This document shows positions 50,170 to 59,562 of a DNA stretch of 60,315 nt, in pieces; positions within the stretch are counted from its first letter, which is position 1; each line of letters begins with the position of its first letter. The stretch covers positions 1-60,315 of the forward strand of contig JAQSWV010000047.1 in NCBI GenBank assembly GCA_029266455.1, written 5' to 3'. A program made the translations under genes and the position numbers. Origin of the DNA: Nocardioidaceae bacterium (GTDB lineage Bacteria > Actinomycetota > Actinomycetes > Propionibacteriales > Nocardioidaceae). The notes under the pieces are model-generated. The model ran no database searches. It was not told where the DNA came from and was given only the letters and a program-made list of their open reading frames with translations.

Positions 50170-51669
50170 TCAGCCGAGGAGCGCTCCCGCCACCAGCGCG
50201 AGAACACTGAGCACCACGAGCATCGCCAGCAGCGGCCACACCCATCTCAGGTAGGTGCCGTAGGGGACCCGAGCGATGGCGAGCCCACCCATGACGACGG
50301 CCGAGGTCGGGATGAAGAGGTTCATGATGCCGGAGGCGCTCTGGAAGGCCGTGACAACGAGCTCCGCCGGGACGCCGGCGAAGTCCGCCAGCGGACTCAT
50401 GATCGGCATGGCGACAGTGGCGAGGCCAGACGATGAAGGAATCAGGAACGACAACGGCAGGAACAGCACGAACATCACGACGGCGAAGCCGGCCTCGCCG
50501 ACGTCCCCGAGCGCTTGCTCAGCCCAGTTCAGGACGGTGTCGGTGATCTCGCCGTTGTTCATGACCACGGTGATGCCGCGCGCGATGCCGATGATGAGTG
50601 CCACACCGAGCAGGTCACGGGCACCGTTGACGAACGAGTCCGTCAGGTCGGTCTCGGACATCCGGCCGATGATGCCGATCACGATGCTGAACAAGATGAA
50701 TAGTGCAGTCATCTCGGGGAACCACCACCACAGCGTGGGAAGACCTATGTTCATGTCCTCCCACGGGATGACCCCGTACATCATCACCAGGAAGGCCGCC
50801 GCAAACACGAGGAGGATCGCCTTCTGACGCCCGGTCATCACCGCGTCCCCGCCGTCGCCCGCCTCGACGCTGAAATGCCGCGCGTTCTCCTCGTGCATCG
50901 CGGCCACCGCCGAGCGGGAAGGGTCGGCCTTGACCCGGTCGGCGTACCGCAAGACGAAGAAGATGCCCAGGGCAAGGGCGACCACGAGCATCACCAGGCG
51001 GAGGACCAGGCCGTCGCTGATCGACACTCCGGCGAACCCCGAGGCGATGCCGGTGGCGAAGGGGTTGATCGTCGAGCCGAATGTGCCGATCCCGCATCCC
51101 AGCAGGACCACTGCGGCGCCGGTGAGAGCGTCGTACCCTGCGGCGATCATCACCGCGATGACGAGCGTGTAGAAGGCCAGGCTCTCCTCCGCCATGCCGT
51201 ACGTGCTGCCGCCGAGCGCGAAGACGATCATCAGGATCGGGATCATCCACCGCTCCCGGCCCTGCAACCGGCTCACAAGGCGTCCGATCCCCGCCTGTAT
51301 CGCGCCCGTTTGCATGGTGACGCCGAGGAACCCACCGATCACGATGATGAACAGGGCGACGTCGATCGCACCGAACAGTGTCCCCGAGTTGTAGTAGTTG
51401 ATGTTCCCCTTGGCGTTCTCGACGCCATAGAGACCGTTGATCGGCGCGGTCAGCGAGTCGACCACGATTTTCGCCGGCTGTGACTCGACCGAGTGGTACG
51501 TGCCGGGGACCGGGCTCCCGTTCTTGTCCACGTCATACGACCCGGCGGGAACGATCCAGGTGGCGAGCGCCATCAGCACGATCAGCGCGAACAAGATCGT
51601 GTACGCCGAGGGGAGGTGGAACCCTCGTCGCGGCGCGACCGGAGCGGTCGTCGTCGTCGGATCAGACAT
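50170..51669 (-). CDS. YfcC-family (arginine/ornithine antiporter-like) transporter
   Basis: A protein of 499 residues, ATG 51669 with GGAGGAG upstream, overlapping the nhaC stop by eight bases. It has about 12-13 membrane segments and the family's hallmark regions: LATWIVPAGSYDVDKNGSPVPGTYHSV near the N-terminus, LIVGGFLGV-like and MQTGAIQAGIGRL, GGSTYGMAEESLAFY, LGCGIGTFGSTINPFATGIASG, and PLSFLIPSSSGLATVAMPIMSPLADF. Relatives carry C4-dicarboxylates or basic amino acids. Being last in an arginine deiminase operon, arginine/ornithine exchange is the natural guess, and that part is inference. Confidence 0.85.
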   Translation of the reverse strand: MSDPTTTTAPVAPRRGFHLPSAYTILFALIVLMALATWIVPAGSYDVDKNGSPVPGTYHSVESQPAKIVVDSLTAPINGLYGVENAKGNINYYNSGTLFGAIDVALFIIVIGGFLGVTMQTGAIQAGIGRLVSRLQGRERWMIPILMIVFALGGSTYGMAEESLAFYTLVIAVMIAAGYDALTGAAVVLLGCGIGTFGSTINPFATGIASGFAGVSISDGLVLRLVMLVVALALGIFFVLRYADRVKADPSRSAVAAMHEENARHFSVEAGDGGDAVMTGRQKAILLVFAAAFLVMMYGVIPWEDMNIGLPTLWWWFPEMTALFILFSIVIGIIGRMSETDLTDSFVNGARDLLGVALIIGIARGITVVMNNGEITDTVLNWAEQALGDVGEAGFAVVMFVLFLPLSFLIPSSSGLATVAMPIMSPLADFAGVPAELVVTAFQSASGIMNLFIPTSAVVMGGLAIARVPYGTYLRWVWPLLAMLVVLSVLALVAGALLG

Positions 51670-53188
51670 GGGTGTCTCCTCCGGGTGCGGTCGGCAACGT
51701 GGCGGCTTCAGCGTCGTCGTCCCAGGGCGTCTCAGCGTCGGGAACCTTGAAGCCGATGAAGCCGTACACGATGTCGAGCAGTGGGCTCAGCAGATTGAAG
51801 AAGCAGTACGGGAGGTAGGCGCCGGTCGAGACTCCGAGGACTCCGGACACGTAAGCCCCGCAGGTGTTCCACGGCACCAGGACGGAGGTGACCGTGCCGG
51901 AGTCCTCGACCGCGCGGGACAGCACCTGCGGCGCGAGGGCTCGACGGGCGAACTCCCCGCGGAACATCCGCGCCGGCAAGACGTCCGCCACGTACTGGTC
52001 GCCTGCGATCACGTTGAGGCCGAAACCGCTGGCGATGACGGATGCGATGAGCGAGCCGCGACGGCGGGCGCGGGAGACGATCGGCTCGAGCAGTCGCTGC
52101 AGGAACCCGGCGCGCTCCATGACCGCGGCGTACGACAGCGCGCCCAGGACCAGCCAGATCGTGGTGAGCATGCTGGCCATGCCACCACGCGAGAAGAGGT
52201 CGTCGATCTGGGGTACTCCCGAGTCGCTGACGAACCCGGTGGCCATGGCGGCGTACCCCGCCTTCACCGCGGTTGCAACGTTCCCGAGGCTCGGGTCGTC
52301 GACGAACGCCACCACCGCGTCCCACTGGAGGAGCGGGGCGAGCACGGCAGCGAGGACAGCGGAACCGAGGATCGACAGGAACGGTGGCATCCGCAGCACC
52401 GCCATTGCCACCAGCATCAACAGGGGCAGCAGGTTGAGCGCTGAGATGTCGAATGCCGACGCCAGCGCTTCGCGCGCCTTGTCGGTGCTGACCTCGGCGT
52501 CGGGGTCGGCGGCGAGCCCGAGGAAGAAGAACGCCACGAGACTGATGCCCAACGCCGGACCGGCCGTCCAGATCATGTTGCGCACGTGCTGCCCGACCGT
52601 GAGGCCCCCGCCCACGAGCTGCGGCACCAGGATGGTGGTCTCCGACAGGGGGGTCATCTTGTCACCGAAGTAGGCACCGCAGATGACCGCGCCGGCCGCG
52701 ATCGCCTCATCGAGGCCGAGGACGTTGCTCATGCCGACGAACGCCACTCCCAGGGTGCCGGCCGTCGTCCACGAGCTGCCGGTCACCATGCCCACGAGCG
52801 CGCACACGGCAGCAGCGGCGACGTAGAACCAGGTCGGGCTGACCAGCTGGATGCCGTAGTCGACCACGGTGGGGATGGTGCCCGCCATGTTCCAGGTGCC
52901 GATCAGCGCGCCAACGGCAAGCAGGATGAACACCGCACTCATCGCGGCCGTCACGCCTCCCACGGCCGCTTCCGCGACCGCGCCGACCGTGTAGCCGTTC
53001 TTGAAGGCGACCAGGCTGGCGAACGCAGCGCTCAGCAGCAGCGCCACCTGGAGCGGCCCGTCGGTGGCACTCACGCCGAACAGCACAATCGTCAACGCAA
53101 GCAGGAAGATCAGGACGACGATCGGGAGTAGGGCGTCGGCGAGGCTGGGAGCTCTCGGCCCTGTGACCTGGGTGCGCTCGCTCGCCAT
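51662..53188 (-). CDS. NhaC-family Na+/H+ antiporter
   Basis: A protein of 508 residues from ATG 53188, seven bases after the stop of the small membrane gene; a start at 53227 lacks support. Twelve or so membrane segments, with NhaC patterns VCALVGMVTGSSWTTAGTLGVAFVGMS, GAYFGDKMTPLSETTIL, GYAAMATGFVSDSGVPQIDDLFSRGGMASM, and NVIAGDQYVADVLPARMFR. NhaC proteins exchange Na+ for H+, and some relatives take malate or lactate. In this operon it may couple ion gradients to arginine fermentation. Substrate not certain. Confidence 0.88.
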   Translation of the reverse strand: MASERTQVTGPRAPSLADALLPIVVLIFLLALTIVLFGVSATDGPLQVALLLSAAFASLVAFKNGYTVGAVAEAAVGGVTAAMSAVFILLAVGALIGTWNMAGTIPTVVDYGIQLVSPTWFYVAAAAVCALVGMVTGSSWTTAGTLGVAFVGMSNVLGLDEAIAAGAVICGAYFGDKMTPLSETTILVPQLVGGGLTVGQHVRNMIWTAGPALGISLVAFFFLGLAADPDAEVSTDKAREALASAFDISALNLLPLLMLVAMAVLRMPPFLSILGSAVLAAVLAPLLQWDAVVAFVDDPSLGNVATAVKAGYAAMATGFVSDSGVPQIDDLFSRGGMASMLTTIWLVLGALSYAAVMERAGFLQRLLEPIVSRARRRGSLIASVIASGFGLNVIAGDQYVADVLPARMFRGEFARRALAPQVLSRAVEDSGTVTSVLVPWNTCGAYVSGVLGVSTGAYLPYCFFNLLSPLLDIVYGFIGFKVPDAETPWDDDAEAATLPTAPGGDTHV

Positions 53189-53195
53189 GGTGTTC

Positions 53196-53339
53196 TCAGA
53201 GACCGACGACGGTCTCGACGCTCCCATGTGCGCCGACGTCGTCGCCGCGCTGGTGGTCCTCGCCGCGGGCCCAGATGAGCAGGCACGCCACGAGCACGAT
53301 CGCTGCCGCGGCCACGATCCAGCGCACCGGCGTGCTCAT
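53196..53339 (-). CDS. 47-aa single-span membrane peptide in the arginine deiminase operon
   Basis: ATG 53339 opens a 47-codon frame that starts 13 bases after the arcA stop and ends seven bases before the nhaC start. AAGGG lies ten bases upstream. The peptide is MSTPVRWIVAAAAIVLVACL, then a membrane span ending near residue 24, and a polar tail with ARGEDHQRGDD. Spacing, ribosome-binding site and clear membrane segment support a real gene. It may be a small partner of the NhaC or YfcC transporter. No homologue is recalled. Confidence 0.7.
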   Translation of the reverse strand: MSTPVRWIVAAAAIVLVACLLIWARGEDHQRGDDVGAHGSVETVVGL

Positions 53340-53352
53340 CGTCGAGTGCCCT

Positions 53353-54615
53353 TCACAGCGGGTCCCGTTGCAACGGGCAGGTCATGCAGTGTCCGCCGCC
53401 GCGACCCTTGCCCAGCTCGAAGCCCTCGATGGTGATCACCTCGATGCCGGCCTCGCGCATCTTCGCGATGGTGTAGGTGTTGCGCTCGTACGCGATGACG
53501 ACGCCCGGTTCGAGGGCGACCACGTTGTTGCCGTCGTCCCACTGCTCCCGCTCCTGCTGGTAGGCGTCGCCGCCGGTCTCGATGACCCGCAGCTTCGGCA
53601 CGTCCAGCGCGTCGGCGACCGTGGACAGGAACCCTTTCTCTTCGGTGACGTGGAACTCGGCGCCGTTCACGCCTGGCCGAAGGCTGATCGCGCGCACGTT
53701 GTCCATCACCCGTGGGTAGACCGTCACCGCATCGCGGTCGAGCATCGTGAACACCGTGTCGAGATGCATGTGAGCGCGGTCCTTGGTCATGACCACGGCG
53801 ACGACGCGTTCGGCCCCGCCCGAGGCGAACAGGGCCCTGGCCACCTGCTCGATCATGCGCGCCTGGGAGCGCTCACTCATACCGATGAGGACGGTCCCAT
53901 TACCGATCGGCTGCACGTCGCCGCCCTCCAGCGAGGCTCGCCCGAAGTCGACCGCGTTGAAGACGTCGTCATTGCCGAGCTCGGGATACCAGAACTCGAA
54001 GTCCGCCTCGGCGAACATGGGGTGGTAGCGGTAGATCGCGGCCACGTTGTAGGCCTCGAGCCGCCGGGCCGGCCAGTACATAGGATTGATGGTCACGCCG
54101 CCGTAGATCCAGCACGAAGAGTCGCGGGTGAACAGCGTGTTCGGCAGGGGTGGCAGCACGAAAAGGCTCACGTCGTCGACGGCGGCGGCGATGACCGACC
54201 GCGACCGGAGCCGTCCGAGGTCGAGGCCAGACTCAGCGACCGTGAGGCCGCCGATGAGGTGCCGGGCCAGCGTCTCCGAGGGCATGTCCAGCAGCAGGGA
54301 CCGCACCTCGTCGACAAGCGAGATCCCGACCGTGAACTCTGAGGCTGCCAGCTCGACCAGCCGGCGCCGGCCTTGGTCGCTCGCCGCGAGTGCCTCCCCG
54401 AGCAGGTCCACGAGCAGGAACACCTCGACGCCCCGGTCGCGCATCCTCTGCACGAACTGGTCGTGTTCGTACTGCGCCCGCTCCACCCACAGCACGTCAT
54501 CGAACAACAGGCTGTCGTGGGTCGTGGGGGTCAGCCGCTGCAGGCTGAGCTCGGGGCGGTGGACCATCACCTTGCGGAGCGTGCCCACCTCCGAGTGGAC
54601 GCCGAATGTCGTCAT
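53353..54615 (-). CDS. arcA: Arginine deiminase
   Basis: A protein of 420 residues, ATG 54615 with GGAG upstream. All catalytic regions are present: [26 protein letters not shown] at the N-terminus, [45 protein letters not shown] with the active-site His and Asp, and the nucleophile Cys in [12 protein letters not shown] near the end. It hydrolyses arginine to citrulline and ammonia in the cytosol, first step of the ATP-yielding arginine deiminase pathway. It lies between arcC and the small membrane gene on one transcript. Confidence 0.96.
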   Translation of the reverse strand: MTTFGVHSEVGTLRKVMVHRPELSLQRLTPTTHDSLLFDDVLWVERAQYEHDQFVQRMRDRGVEVFLLVDLLGEALAASDQGRRRLVELAASEFTVGISLVDEVRSLLLDMPSETLARHLIGGLTVAESGLDLGRLRSRSVIAAAVDDVSLFVLPPLPNTLFTRDSSCWIYGGVTINPMYWPARRLEAYNVAAIYRYHPMFAEADFEFWYPELGNDDVFNAVDFGRASLEGGDVQPIGNGTVLIGMSERSQARMIEQVARALFASGGAERVVAVVMTKDRAHMHLDTVFTMLDRDAVTVYPRVMDNVRAISLRPGVNGAEFHVTEEKGFLSTVADALDVPKLRVIETGGDAYQQEREQWDDGNNVVALEPGVVIAYERNTYTIAKMREAGIEVITIEGFELGKGRGGGHCMTCPLQRDPL

Positions 54616-54642
54616 TTCTTCTCCGTTCCGGATTGCCGTCGG

Positions 54643-55460
54643 CTATGAGGCCACAACCTGGGTGCCGCCCTCGCCGGCGATGATCTGCTGGATCTGCGTG
54701 AGCGCGCCGATCGCGGCCCGTCCTCCGGTGGCCTCCACGAAGCGGCAGGCCGCCTCGACCTTCGGTCCCATGGAGCCGGCCGGGAACTCCTGCTGTCGCA
54801 GCTCGTGAGTCGTCACTCGACCCAATGCGCGCTGCTGTGGCGTCCCCCAGTCCGCGTAGACCGCCTCCACGTCAGTCGCCATCACGTACACGTCGGCGGC
54901 GGTCTCGCGGGCGAGCAGCTCGCTGGCGAGGTCCTTGTCGATGACCGCTTCGACGCCGATCAAGGTCTCCCTCGCAGCCGACGGCTGGAACATCGTCGGC
55001 ACGCCGCCACCTCCGGCGCAGATGAGCACGACGCCGTGCTCGAGGAGCCAGCGGATCGGACGGATCTCGAAGATGTGCTGAGGTTCGGGCGAGGGCACCA
55101 CCCGTCGCCAGCTGTCACCGTCCGGCTTGAACACCCACCCCTTGTCCGCAATCAGCGCGTCCGCCTGGGACCGGGTGTAGACCGGCCCAGCTCCTGCTCG
55201 AGGACGTAGCCGATCATCCCCTCGGTCTGCGCCCCGAGGATGTCGAGCGGGTAGGGGTCGACGTCGGTGTACGCCGCCGCCTGCAGGGCGAGCAGACCCA
55301 CCTGGGGGCCATTGCCGTGCGACAGGACGAGCTCGTGCTCGTTCGCGACGGCCGCAAGGGCCGGAGCCGCAGACCGTACATTGATCCGCTGGTTCTGGGC
55401 GGTCATCGGCTCTCCCCGCTTCAGCAGGGCATTACCGCCCAGCGCCACCACTACGCGCAT
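54643..55460 (-). pseudogene. arcC: Carbamate kinase gene with an internal deletion and frameshift
   Basis: ATG 55460 (GGAGAG upstream) starts [16 protein letters not shown] and continues through [15 protein letters not shown] to [20 protein letters not shown], all carbamate kinase. The frame then ends after a few unrelated codons at 55152. In another frame the gene resumes with [21 protein letters not shown], then ICAGGGGVPTMF, AVIDKDLASELLA and GSMGPKVEAACRF up to 54643. The segment normally between these parts, about 35-40 residues carrying part of the carbamoyl-phosphate site, is missing. Carbamate kinase makes ATP from carbamoyl phosphate, the pathway's only energy yield. With this break the pathway would give none, unless the gap is an assembly error or another kinase exists. 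Confidence 0.85.
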
Positions 55461-55479
55461 CTGGCTCTCCTGACCCGCG

Positions 55480-56481
55480 TCAGTCGCCGAGAGTGGCGAC
55501 CATGACGGCCTTGATCGTGTGCAAGCGGTTCTCGGCCTGGTCGAAGACGATCGAGTGCTCGGACTCGAAGACGTCGTCGGTCACCTCGAGACCGTCCATT
55601 CCGTACTCCTCGAAGATCTGCTCACCCACCTTCGTCTCGCGATTGTGGAACGCGGGCAGGCAGTGCATGAATTTGACCGTCGGGTTGCCCGTTCGCGCCA
55701 CCACGTCCTTGTTCACCTGGTAGGGCGTGAGCAGCTTGATCCGCTCGCCCCACGCGCTCTTCTCCTCGCCCATCGAGACCCAGACGTCGGTGTAGAGGAA
55801 GTCGACCCCGGACACGCCCTCGTCGACGTTCTCCGTAAGGGTCAGCCGGGCACCTGTCTCCTCAGCGATCCCGCGACAGGTCTTGACCAGGTCGTCGTGG
55901 GGCCACAGACCACGGGGGGCGCACAAGCGCACATCCATGCCGTACTTGCAGCCGCCGACCATCAACGAGTTACCCATGTTGTTGCGTGCGTCGCCGAGGT
56001 AGCAGAACGCGATGTCCCGCAAGTGCTTCTCGCAGTGCTCGGTCATGGTGAGGACGTCAGCGAGGATTTGCGTAGGGTGGAACTCGTCGGTGAGCCCGTT
56101 CCAGACCGGCACTCCGGCATACCTCGCCAGCGTCTCAACCGTCTCCTGGGAGAAGCCGCGGTACTCGATGCCGTCGAACGTACGGCCCAGCACCCGCGCG
56201 GTGTCCTTCATCGATTCCTTGTGCCCGATCTGGGAGCCGCTCGGTTCCAGGTACGTGACGTGCGCGCCCTGATCCTTCGCCGCCACCTCGAAGGCGGTCC
56301 GGGTCCGCGTCGAGGTCTTCTCGAAGATCAGCGCGACGTCCTTGCCACCGAGGCGAGCCTGCTCGTAACCGGCATACTTGGCGGCCTTCAGATCGGCGGA
56401 CAGCCTCAGCAGGAACCTCAGCTCCTCGGGGGTGAAGTCGAGCTCCTTGAGAAAGCTGCGGTGGCGGAGGTTGAAGGCCAT
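55480..56481 (-). CDS. arcB: Ornithine carbamoyltransferase, catabolic context
   Basis: A protein of 333 residues from ATG 56481 with AAGGAG upstream; the open frame continues past it into the ATPase gene but is not coding there. Signature motifs: [16 protein letters not shown] (carbamoyl phosphate), [41 protein letters not shown] and [10 protein letters not shown] (ornithine/catalytic Cys). It interconverts citrulline plus phosphate with ornithine plus carbamoyl phosphate. Position between the ATPase and arcC supports the catabolic role. 17 bases separate it from the ATPase stop. Confidence 0.95.
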   Translation of the reverse strand: MAFNLRHRSFLKELDFTPEELRFLLRLSADLKAAKYAGYEQARLGGKDVALIFEKTSTRTRTAFEVAAKDQGAHVTYLEPSGSQIGHKESMKDTARVLGRTFDGIEYRGFSQETVETLARYAGVPVWNGLTDEFHPTQILADVLTMTEHCEKHLRDIAFCYLGDARNNMGNSLMVGGCKYGMDVRLCAPRGLWPHDDLVKTCRGIAEETGARLTLTENVDEGVSGVDFLYTDVWVSMGEEKSAWGERIKLLTPYQVNKDVVARTGNPTVKFMHCLPAFHNRETKVGEQIFEEYGMDGLEVTDDVFESEHSIVFDQAENRLHTIKAVMVATLGD

Positions 56482-56498
56482 GGGGCGCTCCTTTGTGG

Positions 56499-59267
56499 TC
56501 AGGTGGCGGGAAGGGCGGGCAGAAGCTGGTGCGGCAACGCCGTCGGCTCCGCCGGCGCCCGGTGCCGGAGGATGACCTTGATGAGCTCCTCCACGACAAT
56601 GATGGACGCGGCGATGCCCCCACAGATGCACCACTGCGCGAAGCTCAGTGCAGTCGTTCCGACGATCCGCTGGAGGAAGTCGAGCGAGGTGACGAGCACG
56701 ATCGCCAGCAGCGCCAGGCCGTACCGCCGCAGCTGCATGCTGCCCGGCACGGCGGCCCGGTCGAAGATCGTGTTCAGCTGGTCGCGGCAGAGGAGTGCTC
56801 CGGCGACGTGGAACAGCGACAGCGTGGTCAGGAGCATCGTCGCCGCGACGACGGCGTCGTCCTGGTCCTGGCCGATCTGGTAGGCGATCAGGGACCCGAC
56901 GGTCATCACCGCCCCCTGGGCCAACAGCCGGAACCAGTTCCTGCTGGAGAGCACCGGCGCGCCCACGGGACGCGGCGGGCGTGCCATGAGCCCTCGTGCG
57001 GGCTGGTCGAAGCCGAGCGCGATCGCGAGCGGGATGTCCACGACCATGTTCAGCCACAGGATCTGCAGGGGGTTCAGGGGTGCACCGTCAGCTATGCCGA
57101 TGATTCCGGCGCCGATGAAGATCGCAATGTAGGCGACAAGGGTCGACATCTGGAAGCGCAGGTACTTCAGCAGGTTGTCGTAGAGTGTCCGGCCGTAGGA
57201 GACGGCGCCCACGATCGTCGCGAAGTTGTCATCGGTAAGGATCATCACCGCGGCCTCCTTGGAGACCTCGGTGCCAGTGATGCCCATGGCGACGCCGATG
57301 TCGGCGGACTTCAGGGCCGGGGCGTCGTTCACGCCGTCGCCCGTCATCGCCACCACGTTCCCCATCTCCTTGAGCAGGCGGACGAGGCGGACCTTGTCCT
57401 CGGGCGCCACCCGCGCGATGACCCCGATTTCGTCGAGCTCGCTCCGGAGCTGTTCGTCGCTCATCGCTGCGAATGCGGTGCCGGTCACCGCCCGCCCCTC
57501 GATGCCCAGCTCGCCCGCTATCGCCGCGGCGGTCGTAGCGTGGTCGCCGGTGATCATGCGGACCCGGATCCCGGCATCGTGGCACTCGGCGATCGCGACC
57601 TTGGCCTCGGGACGCGGAGGGTCCACGATGCCCACCATCGCCAGCAGGGTGAGCTCCTGCACCTGGTCGATGAGGTCGCCTCCCGACGTCAGCACGCTCG
57701 AGTCGAGGTCGCGCTGCGCCACCACCATGACCCGCTCGCCGGCGTTGGCGATCTGGTCGTTGGCCGTCAACGCCAGGTGACGGTTCTCGTCGGTGATACG
57801 GACCAGGGTGCCGTCGGGGCGGCGGAACGTCGTCGCCCGCCCGATGAGCACGTCCGGGGCGCCCTTGACGTAGCAGCGCACGACTGGCCTGCCGTCTTCT
57901 GCAGTCATCTCGTGGAAGGTCGCCATGAACTTGTAGTCGGAGTCGAACGGAACCTCGGCGACCCTCGGCAGCGCCCTGCGGGTCTCCTCGATGTTGAGGC
58001 CGCCCTTCGCGCCGAGCACGATGAGCGCACCCTCGGTGGGGTCACCGATCAGGTTCTCGCCATCGAGGACGGCGTCGGCGCACAGCACCATCGGCAGCAG
58101 GTACGGGTCGAGGTCGTAGCGCTGGCCACCCACGTGGCTGATCTCACCCACCGTGCTGTATCCCTCGCCGGACACGGTGTACCGGTTCTGACCCGGGATG
58201 ACGATCTCGCGTGCGGTCATCTTGTTCAGGGTCAGGGTGCCGGTCTTGTCCGAGCAGATCGCAGACGTCGAGCCCAGGGTCTCCACGGCGGGGAGGCGCT
58301 TGACGATGGCGTTGCGGCGAGCGATCTCGCGGGTACCCATGGAGAGCAGCGCGGTCACCACGGCCGGGAGGCCGGTCGGAATGGCGGCTACCGCCAGGGC
58401 GACACCGGTGACGAACAGCGTGTCGAACGACTCGCCCCTCACCAGGCCGAGCACCACGACGATGAGGAGCGCCACGGCGGCGATGGCCGCGATGATCTTC
58501 GACAGTGCGTCCAGCTGCTTCTGCAGAGGCGTCTTGTTGGTCTCGGTGTTGGCGAGCATGTCGGCGATGTGGCCGATCTCGGTGTCCATTCCGGTGGCGG
58601 TCACGATCAGCTCGCCGCGGCCCCGGGTGACGGAGGTGTTCATGTAGGCCATGCAGGTCCGGTCACCGAGCGGAACGTCCTCGCCCGGGACGGCCGCGGT
58701 CGACTTGCCGACGGGAAGGCTCTCGCCGGTGAGCGCCGCCTCCTCGATCTCCAGGGTTGCGGCCAGGCTGACCCGCCCGTCGGCGGGGACCCGGTTGCCG
58801 GCCTCGACGAGCACGATGTCACCGGGAACGAGCTGCTCGGCGTTGATCTCGACCGCCTGCCCATCCCGCCGCACTCGCGCGATCGTCTTCATCATCTGGG
58901 AGAGGGCCTTGACGCTCTCTTCGGCTTTGGCCTCCTGACGCAGTCCGATCACGGCGTTGAAGACCGTGAGTCCGGCAAGCACGACGGTGGTGCCGGTGTC
59001 TCCGGTGACGATCTGGTTGACGAGTGCGGCAGCCAGCAGGATGACCTGCATGAAGTCTTCGTACTGTCGCAGGAAGGCGCGCCAGCCGGGCTCCTTCTTG
59101 CCACCGGCCAGGCGGTTCGGACCGTGCGACGCCAGCCGGGACTGAACCTCGTCCGCCGAGAGACCGCGATCGGGATCGACCCCTGAATCGCGCGCCACCT
59201 GTTCGACCTCGTCGGCGAACGGTTGTGCGCTCCCCTCCGCGGCCTGCGTCAGGTCCCGACCGGCCAT
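56499..59267 (-). CDS. P2-type cation-transporting ATPase
   Basis: A protein of 922 residues from ATG 59267 (GGAGG upstream). It has the cation ATPase N-domain ([18 protein letters not shown]), the actuator TGES in [13 protein letters not shown], phosphorylation site [15 protein letters not shown], nucleotide site YVKGAPDVL, hinge [13 protein letters not shown], and ten membrane segments. Transmembrane helix 4 reads [11 protein letters not shown]: calcium and sodium/potassium pumps have Glu where this protein has Thr, so the transported ion is uncertain. It is the first gene of the arginine deiminase operon, ending 17 bases before arcB. Mycobacterial CtpF, a hypoxia-induced pump, has the same general build. 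Similar use here is inference. Confidence 0.9.
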   Translation of the reverse strand: MAGRDLTQAAEGSAQPFADEVEQVARDSGVDPDRGLSADEVQSRLASHGPNRLAGGKKEPGWRAFLRQYEDFMQVILLAAALVNQIVTGDTGTTVVLAGLTVFNAVIGLRQEAKAEESVKALSQMMKTIARVRRDGQAVEINAEQLVPGDIVLVEAGNRVPADGRVSLAATLEIEEAALTGESLPVGKSTAAVPGEDVPLGDRTCMAYMNTSVTRGRGELIVTATGMDTEIGHIADMLANTETNKTPLQKQLDALSKIIAAIAAVALLIVVVLGLVRGESFDTLFVTGVALAVAAIPTGLPAVVTALLSMGTREIARRNAIVKRLPAVETLGSTSAICSDKTGTLTLNKMTAREIVIPGQNRYTVSGEGYSTVGEISHVGGQRYDLDPYLLPMVLCADAVLDGENLIGDPTEGALIVLGAKGGLNIEETRRALPRVAEVPFDSDYKFMATFHEMTAEDGRPVVRCYVKGAPDVLIGRATTFRRPDGTLVRITDENRHLALTANDQIANAGERVMVVAQRDLDSSVLTSGGDLIDQVQELTLLAMVGIVDPPRPEAKVAIAECHDAGIRVRMITGDHATTAAAIAGELGIEGRAVTGTAFAAMSDEQLRSELDEIGVIARVAPEDKVRLVRLLKEMGNVVAMTGDGVNDAPALKSADIGVAMGITGTEVSKEAAVMILTDDNFATIVGAVSYGRTLYDNLLKYLRFQMSTLVAYIAIFIGAGIIGIADGAPLNPLQILWLNMVVDIPLAIALGFDQPARGLMARPPRPVGAPVLSSRNWFRLLAQGAVMTVGSLIAYQIGQDQDDAVVAATMLLTTLSLFHVAGALLCRDQLNTIFDRAAVPGSMQLRRYGLALLAIVLVTSLDFLQRIVGTTALSFAQWCICGGIAASIIVVEELIKVILRHRAPAEPTALPHQLLPALPAT

Positions 59268-59562
59268 CGATACCTCCACGGATTCCGTCAGTCAAGAGTC
59301 TGATGGTGAACGTGTGCAGGGTGGTTGCGCCTCACCCGCCGTGAGGGGGGCCGTACGCCTGCTCTGGGTCATCCACAAGGGGTGAGGCGAGGCGCCCGCG
59401 CGACGTGTGAGCGTTTGCGGTCTCAGATCGGTTGCTCACCCGACGATGACCGGAGGCGGGTAGTCCAGCCCCACCCTTCTTCGGGTGCTTGCCAGGTGCC
59501 CGGCCAGTAACGACTTGATCCCCGGCACGCAAGCACGGTGCCGGGCGGCAAGGTGGTGGACG
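59268..59562. promoter_or_regulatory. Divergent promoter region of the ATPase/arc operon and MFS gene
   Basis: These 295 bases separate the ATPase start from the MFS start and must carry the operon promoter. I see a CACCC/GGGTG hairpin near 59470-59485 and the inverted repeat at 59521-59545. No ArgR-like AT-rich box, DosR box or FNR/CRP-like palindrome (TTGAT-N4-ATCAA) was recognised. Confidence 0.4.
59521..59545. promoter_or_regulatory. Perfect 8-bp inverted repeat upstream of the MFS gene
   Basis: CCCGGCAC (59521-59528) and GTGCCGGG (59538-59545) are separated by nine bases and end 17 bases before the MFS start. As RNA it would be a stable stem just ahead of the ribosome-binding site. As DNA it could bind a dimeric repressor. 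No regulator gene is adjacent within the window. Confidence 0.45.

Noticed and set aside
55519-56883. 454-codon plus-strand frame over arcB and the end of the ATPase
   Set aside because: Antisense to two strong genes, no motifs.
56493-59186. 897-codon open frame on the plus strand opposite the P-type ATPase
   Set aside because: It is antisense to a clear ATPase gene. The translation is His/Asp/Arg/Gly-rich without family motifs, a usual by-product of GC-rich third positions.
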